NCBI GenBank assembly: GCA_013289765.1
Contig: JABCZI010000002.1
Span: forward strand, 1 to 64,000
Length of the DNA: 64,000 nt
From: Acidobacteriota bacterium
Lineage (GTDB): Bacteria; Acidobacteriota; Terriglobia; Terriglobales; Acidobacteriaceae
Direction: 5' to 3'
Shown: positions 61,224 through 64,000 of the stretch, one piece after another
How the letters are laid out: every line of letters starts with the position of its first letter
Position numbering within the stretch: the stretch's first letter is position 1
The notes under the pieces: model-generated
What the model saw: the letters and a program-made list of their open reading frames with translations, nothing else
What the model was told of the DNA's origin: nothing
Databases searched by the model: none
Position numbers and translations under genes: made by a program

Positions 61224-62729
61224 TTAGGACAACCGGGTGCAGATCGCCTTGGTCTGGGTGTAGAGGTTGAGGGCATCATGCCCCATCTCTCGGCCCCATC
61301 CGGATTGCTTATATCCGCCGAATGGCATCGCCGCATCGAAAATGTTATAGCAGTTAATCCACACCGTGCCGGCGCGCAGATATTCCGCGGTTCGGTGCGC
61401 TTTACTGATATCGGTCGTCCACACGGCGGCGGCCAGGCCGTATTCGCTCTCGTTGGCGCGGGGCAGAATTTCTTCAGGATCACTGAACGGCATGGCCGCA
61501 ACCACGGGACCGAAAATCTCTTCCTGCACCACTTTCATATCCTCGCGGGTGTTCACGAGCACAGTGGGCTCAACGAAATAACCGACACCGCCCTTTTTGT
61601 GACCGCCGGCCATGGCGGTGGCGCCTTCGGAGAATCCAGCTTCCAAATAACCGCACACTCTACTCAGCTGTTCCTCGGAAACCAGCGGACCCATCTCGGT
61701 CTGGGGATCAAGACCTGAGCCGACTTTGATTTTCTTTGCGTGTTCAGCGACGCCTTCCACAAACCGGTCGAAGATCGGCTTCTCAACATAGAGTCGCGAT
61801 CCAGCGCAGCAACACTGGCCATGATTGAAGAAAATCGCACTCGCAGCCCCGGGGATAGCAGTATCGAGATCCGCGTCCTTATAAACGACATTGGGAGATT
61901 TACCGCCGAGTTCCAGCGATACTTTCTTCAAGTTGCCGGCTGCGGCATGGACGATCAACTTTCCAACTTCCGTTGAGCCTGTGAACGCAATTTTGTCAAC
62001 TTGCGGATGGGCCGCAAGCGCCGCGCCCGCCGTTTCTCCATAGCCCGGGACAATATTTACGACACCTTCCGGGAAACCTGCCTCCATGATCAGTTCGCCC
62101 AAACGAAGCGCCGAAAGCGGCGTTTGCTCCGCCGGTTTCAACACCACGGTGCAGCCCGAAGCCAGCGCCGGACCCAGCTTCCACGCAGCCATCAATAACG
62201 GAAAGTTCCAGGGAATAATTTGGCCCGCAACGCCGACCGGCTCCCGCAGCGTGTAGGCAAGATATTTCGCTCCGGGCGTGTATGGGACCGAGATTGGAAT
62301 CGTGTTGCCTTCGAGCTTGGTAGTCCAGCCCGCCATATAACGGAACAAGTCGACCGCCAAAGGAACATCGGCGGCGCGTGCAACCGTCAGAGGCTTGCCG
62401 TTATCAAGGCTTTCTAAATATGCGAATTCCTCAGTATGCACTTCCAGTAAATCGGCCAGCTTCCAAATCAAGCGTCCGCGTTCGGATGAAGTCAACCGCC
62501 GCCAGGGGCCGTGGTCGAAAGCTTTGCGGGCGGCCTTCACCGCCTGCTCGATATCTTCGCGATCGCCCTCCGCCACCTGCGCGAGAACTTCACCAGTAGC
62601 AGGATTGTAGGTGGGAAATGTTTTTCCGGAAATAGAATTTACCCACTTGCCGTTGATTAACATCTTGCGCGGCTTTTCAATGAACTCCGCGACCTGCGGA
62701 TGAATTTGCGGTGACACTGCGATGCCCAT
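61224..62729 (-). CDS. NAD-dependent aldehyde dehydrogenase
   Basis: 501 residues with the full set of ALDH motifs: I-I-P-W-N-F-P-L (Asn), F-T-G-S-T-E-V-G, L-E-L-G-G-K-S-P (Glu), and G-Q-C-C-C-A-G-S (catalytic Cys). It belongs to the retinal/betaine/general aldehyde dehydrogenase group; the substrate is not defined by sequence. TAAGGAGG lies 4-5 nt before the ATG. It is downstream of the ALDH16-like gene on the same strand, 175 bp away, and probably co-transcribed with it. Some bacteria carry deoC before such a pair; deoC is not visible here. Confidence 0.95.
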   Translation of the reverse strand: MGIAVSPQIHPQVAEFIEKPRKMLINGKWVNSISGKTFPTYNPATGEVLAQVAEGDREDIEQAVKAARKAFDHGPWRRLTSSERGRLIWKLADLLEVHTEEFAYLESLDNGKPLTVARAADVPLAVDLFRYMAGWTTKLEGNTIPISVPYTPGAKYLAYTLREPVGVAGQIIPWNFPLLMAAWKLGPALASGCTVVLKPAEQTPLSALRLGELIMEAGFPEGVVNIVPGYGETAGAALAAHPQVDKIAFTGSTEVGKLIVHAAAGNLKKVSLELGGKSPNVVYKDADLDTAIPGAASAIFFNHGQCCCAGSRLYVEKPIFDRFVEGVAEHAKKIKVGSGLDPQTEMGPLVSEEQLSRVCGYLEAGFSEGATAMAGGHKKGGVGYFVEPTVLVNTREDMKVVQEEIFGPVVAAMPFSDPEEILPRANESEYGLAAAVWTTDISKAHRTAEYLRAGTVWINCYNIFDAAMPFGGYKQSGWGREMGHDALNLYTQTKAICTRLS

Positions 62730-62904
62730 ATAGCCTCCTTAAGTCAGTCACGAAATGGAGCGAGAACCTGCATGATGGGAAGACCAAAATCCCGAGCGGA
62801 TAAGAATTACCGGAGTATGCTAGCTCCGAGTCCAAACAAATGCAATCGCAACCAGGTGAATCGGCGGTCAGATTTGAAGTTAGCGATTGAGTGGGACGGC
62901 GACG

Positions 62905-63999
62905 TTATTCTCCGTAGGGAACCCAGATATTTTTAACCTGAGTGGCATGCTCTAGAAACCAGCGCCCTTCAGAGAATTTCGGATTGAACCAGTCGATGGC
63001 GCGGCCCTCATTCGTCCAGACTTGTTTTAGATTCCCAATCGACATTGCTTTTGCGGCTGATGCGTTGGCTTCGTCACCGAAGGACCAGACGGCGTCGACA
63101 TCGTCGTGCTCGGCAAGCACTTTCAACAACTGGGAAACGTAACCGGTGACAATGTTCACCGATCCGGCCGGCACATCGCTGGCGTCAAAGAGCTGATAAA
63201 GATCGGCGGTAATCAGCGGATATGCTTCGGAAGGAACCGCTATCACTGTGTTGCCCATGGCGAGAGCGGGAAGCACCAACGAGAGAAAACCCAGCAGCGG
63301 CGCTTCGTTGGGACAGATAATCCCCATGGTTCCGAGCGGCTCGTTCATGGCAATCGCAATATTTCGAAACGGAGGATTGTGCACGGCGCCATCAAATTTG
63401 TCGGCCCAGGCCGCGTACGAAAAAATGCGCTCGACTCCAAGATCGAATTCGGCTGCGGCCTGCTTCTCTCCGACCGCCGCACTAAGTTGATGGACGATTT
63501 CGTCGCGACGTTGCGAGAGATTTTCGGCACAGTAGTAAAGAACCTGCGCACGATTATGCGCCGTGGCTTTCGCCCATGACTCCGCTTTGCGCGCGGCTTC
63601 AACGGCATTGCGAATGTCTTTTCGGTTGCCGAGCGAAGCTTCGCCTAACAAGCGTCCATCGGGCGAACGAACCTCCATGCTGTAGCCGGAATCAGGACGC
63701 GCCTGCTTGCCGCCGATGTATAGCTTCACCGTCCGGTCAATGGCCGGAAGTCCAGTCTCGGATTCTTCCGTGGCGCGCGCTGGCATTTGCGCGGGGGACA
63801 ACTTAGGAGCGTTCTTGAACCATGTCGGTTGCAGGTATTCAAGCAGGCCTTCCTTGCCGCCTTCGCGTCCGAATCCACTCTCGCGATAACCGCCGAAGCC
63901 ACAGGAAGCGTCGAACAGATTCGTGCAGTTCACCCAGACGACACCGGCCTTCAATTGCGCTGCCACGTGCAACGCCACGTTAACGTTTTCGCTCCACAC
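62905..63999 (-). CDS. ALDH16-like tandem aldehyde dehydrogenase (5' part outside window)
   Basis: The visible 364 residues begin inside a first ALDH domain (V-V-W-V-N-C-T-N-L-F-D and G-F-G-G-Y-R-E-S-G-F-G-R-E-G are its C-terminal motifs) and continue from about 90 with a second ALDH-like domain that includes I-C-P-N-E-A-P-L-L but ends without a catalytic Cys motif. Two ALDH domains with a silent second one match ALDH16. The start lies beyond 64000. The first domain's active site is outside the window, so activity cannot be judged here. Confidence 0.85.
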   Translation of the reverse strand: MWSENVNVALHVAAQLKAGVVWVNCTNLFDASCGFGGYRESGFGREGGKEGLLEYLQPTWFKNAPKLSPAQMPARATEESETGLPAIDRTVKLYIGGKQARPDSGYSMEVRSPDGRLLGEASLGNRKDIRNAVEAARKAESWAKATAHNRAQVLYYCAENLSQRRDEIVHQLSAAVGEKQAAAEFDLGVERIFSYAAWADKFDGAVHNPPFRNIAIAMNEPLGTMGIICPNEAPLLGFLSLVLPALAMGNTVIAVPSEAYPLITADLYQLFDASDVPAGSVNIVTGYVSQLLKVLAEHDDVDAVWSFGDEANASAAKAMSIGNLKQVWTNEGRAIDWFNPKFSEGRWFLEHATQVKNIWVPYGE

Positions 64000-64000
64000 G

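Overview
The window looks like chromosomal DNA of a soil-type acidobacterium (Acidobacteriota, probably Terriglobia/Koribacter-like). This is inferred from gene content and style. The signs are a CadC-type winged-helix/TPR protein with a TolB-like middle domain, a B12-dependent ribonucleotide reductase with a Cys-rich tail, a large phospholipase C-like phosphoesterase, a complete-looking kynurenine (tryptophan) catabolic operon, GC-rich codons and many short palindromic repeats between genes. No rRNA, phage, transposase or CRISPR was seen. One tRNA (Leu, anticodon CAG) is present.

Layout. 0-7.8 kb: a cupin, a membrane-anchored alpha/beta hydrolase bracketed by a ~117-bp direct repeat, a conserved hypothetical gene, class II ribonucleotide reductase nrdJ, and a string of very small genes. 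One of these is a 34-residue stand-alone copy of the NrdJ Cys-rich tail. 7.8-11.4 kb: a defence/toxin patch with a broken chimeric restriction gene (GIY-YIG head, Mrr-like tail), a Fic AMP-transferase with its small antitoxin, a PD-(D/E)XK-type nuclease, a SnoaL-like protein and a small zinc ribbon. 11.5-24.8 kb: OsmC, tRNA-Leu, PhoU, secreted proteins, a flavin disulfide oxidoreductase, an MHYT-PAS histidine kinase, a CadC-like TPR regulator, a cupredoxin and the PhoB/PhoR two-component pair. 24.9-36.2 kb: a HyuA/5-oxoprolinase-type ATPase carrying in-frame palindromic-repeat insertions, DinB, a Phd-VapC toxin-antitoxin pair, 2-oxoglutarate dehydrogenase E1, a secreted phosphoesterase, and an agmatinase/DUF302/DUF202/rpiA group.

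36.3-51.5 kb is an exopolysaccharide locus. A LuxR-type regulator with a degenerate receiver is divergent from wza-like, wzc/gumC-like, a kinase-like protein without a visible Walker A motif, an UpxY/NusG-like antiterminator, a priming sugar transferase, an O-antigen ligase/polymerase, a GT4 glycosyltransferase and a double-length GT4 protein. After a clear terminator come rfbB-A-C-D for dTDP-rhamnose. 51.5-58.5 kb is the kynurenine operon: 2-aminomuconate semialdehyde dehydrogenase, 2-aminomuconate deaminase, 3-hydroxyanthranilate dioxygenase, a fused ACMS decarboxylase::tryptophan 2,3-dioxygenase, kynurenine monooxygenase and kynureninase. The last of these probably starts at a CTG that overlaps the preceding stop codon. 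58.6-64 kb: a membrane diguanylate cyclase, pyrR, and two aldehyde dehydrogenase genes on the minus strand. The second resembles two-domain ALDH16 and runs off the window edge.

The most notable items are the ACMSD-TDO fusion, the coding-region palindromic inserts in the HyuA-like gene and in nrdJ, the NrdJ-tail microprotein, the abrupt change in codon style inside nrdJ, and paired CTAC-N4-GTAG palindromes upstream of the polysaccharide operon. All functional statements rest on reading the sequence and on family knowledge; no database search was run.
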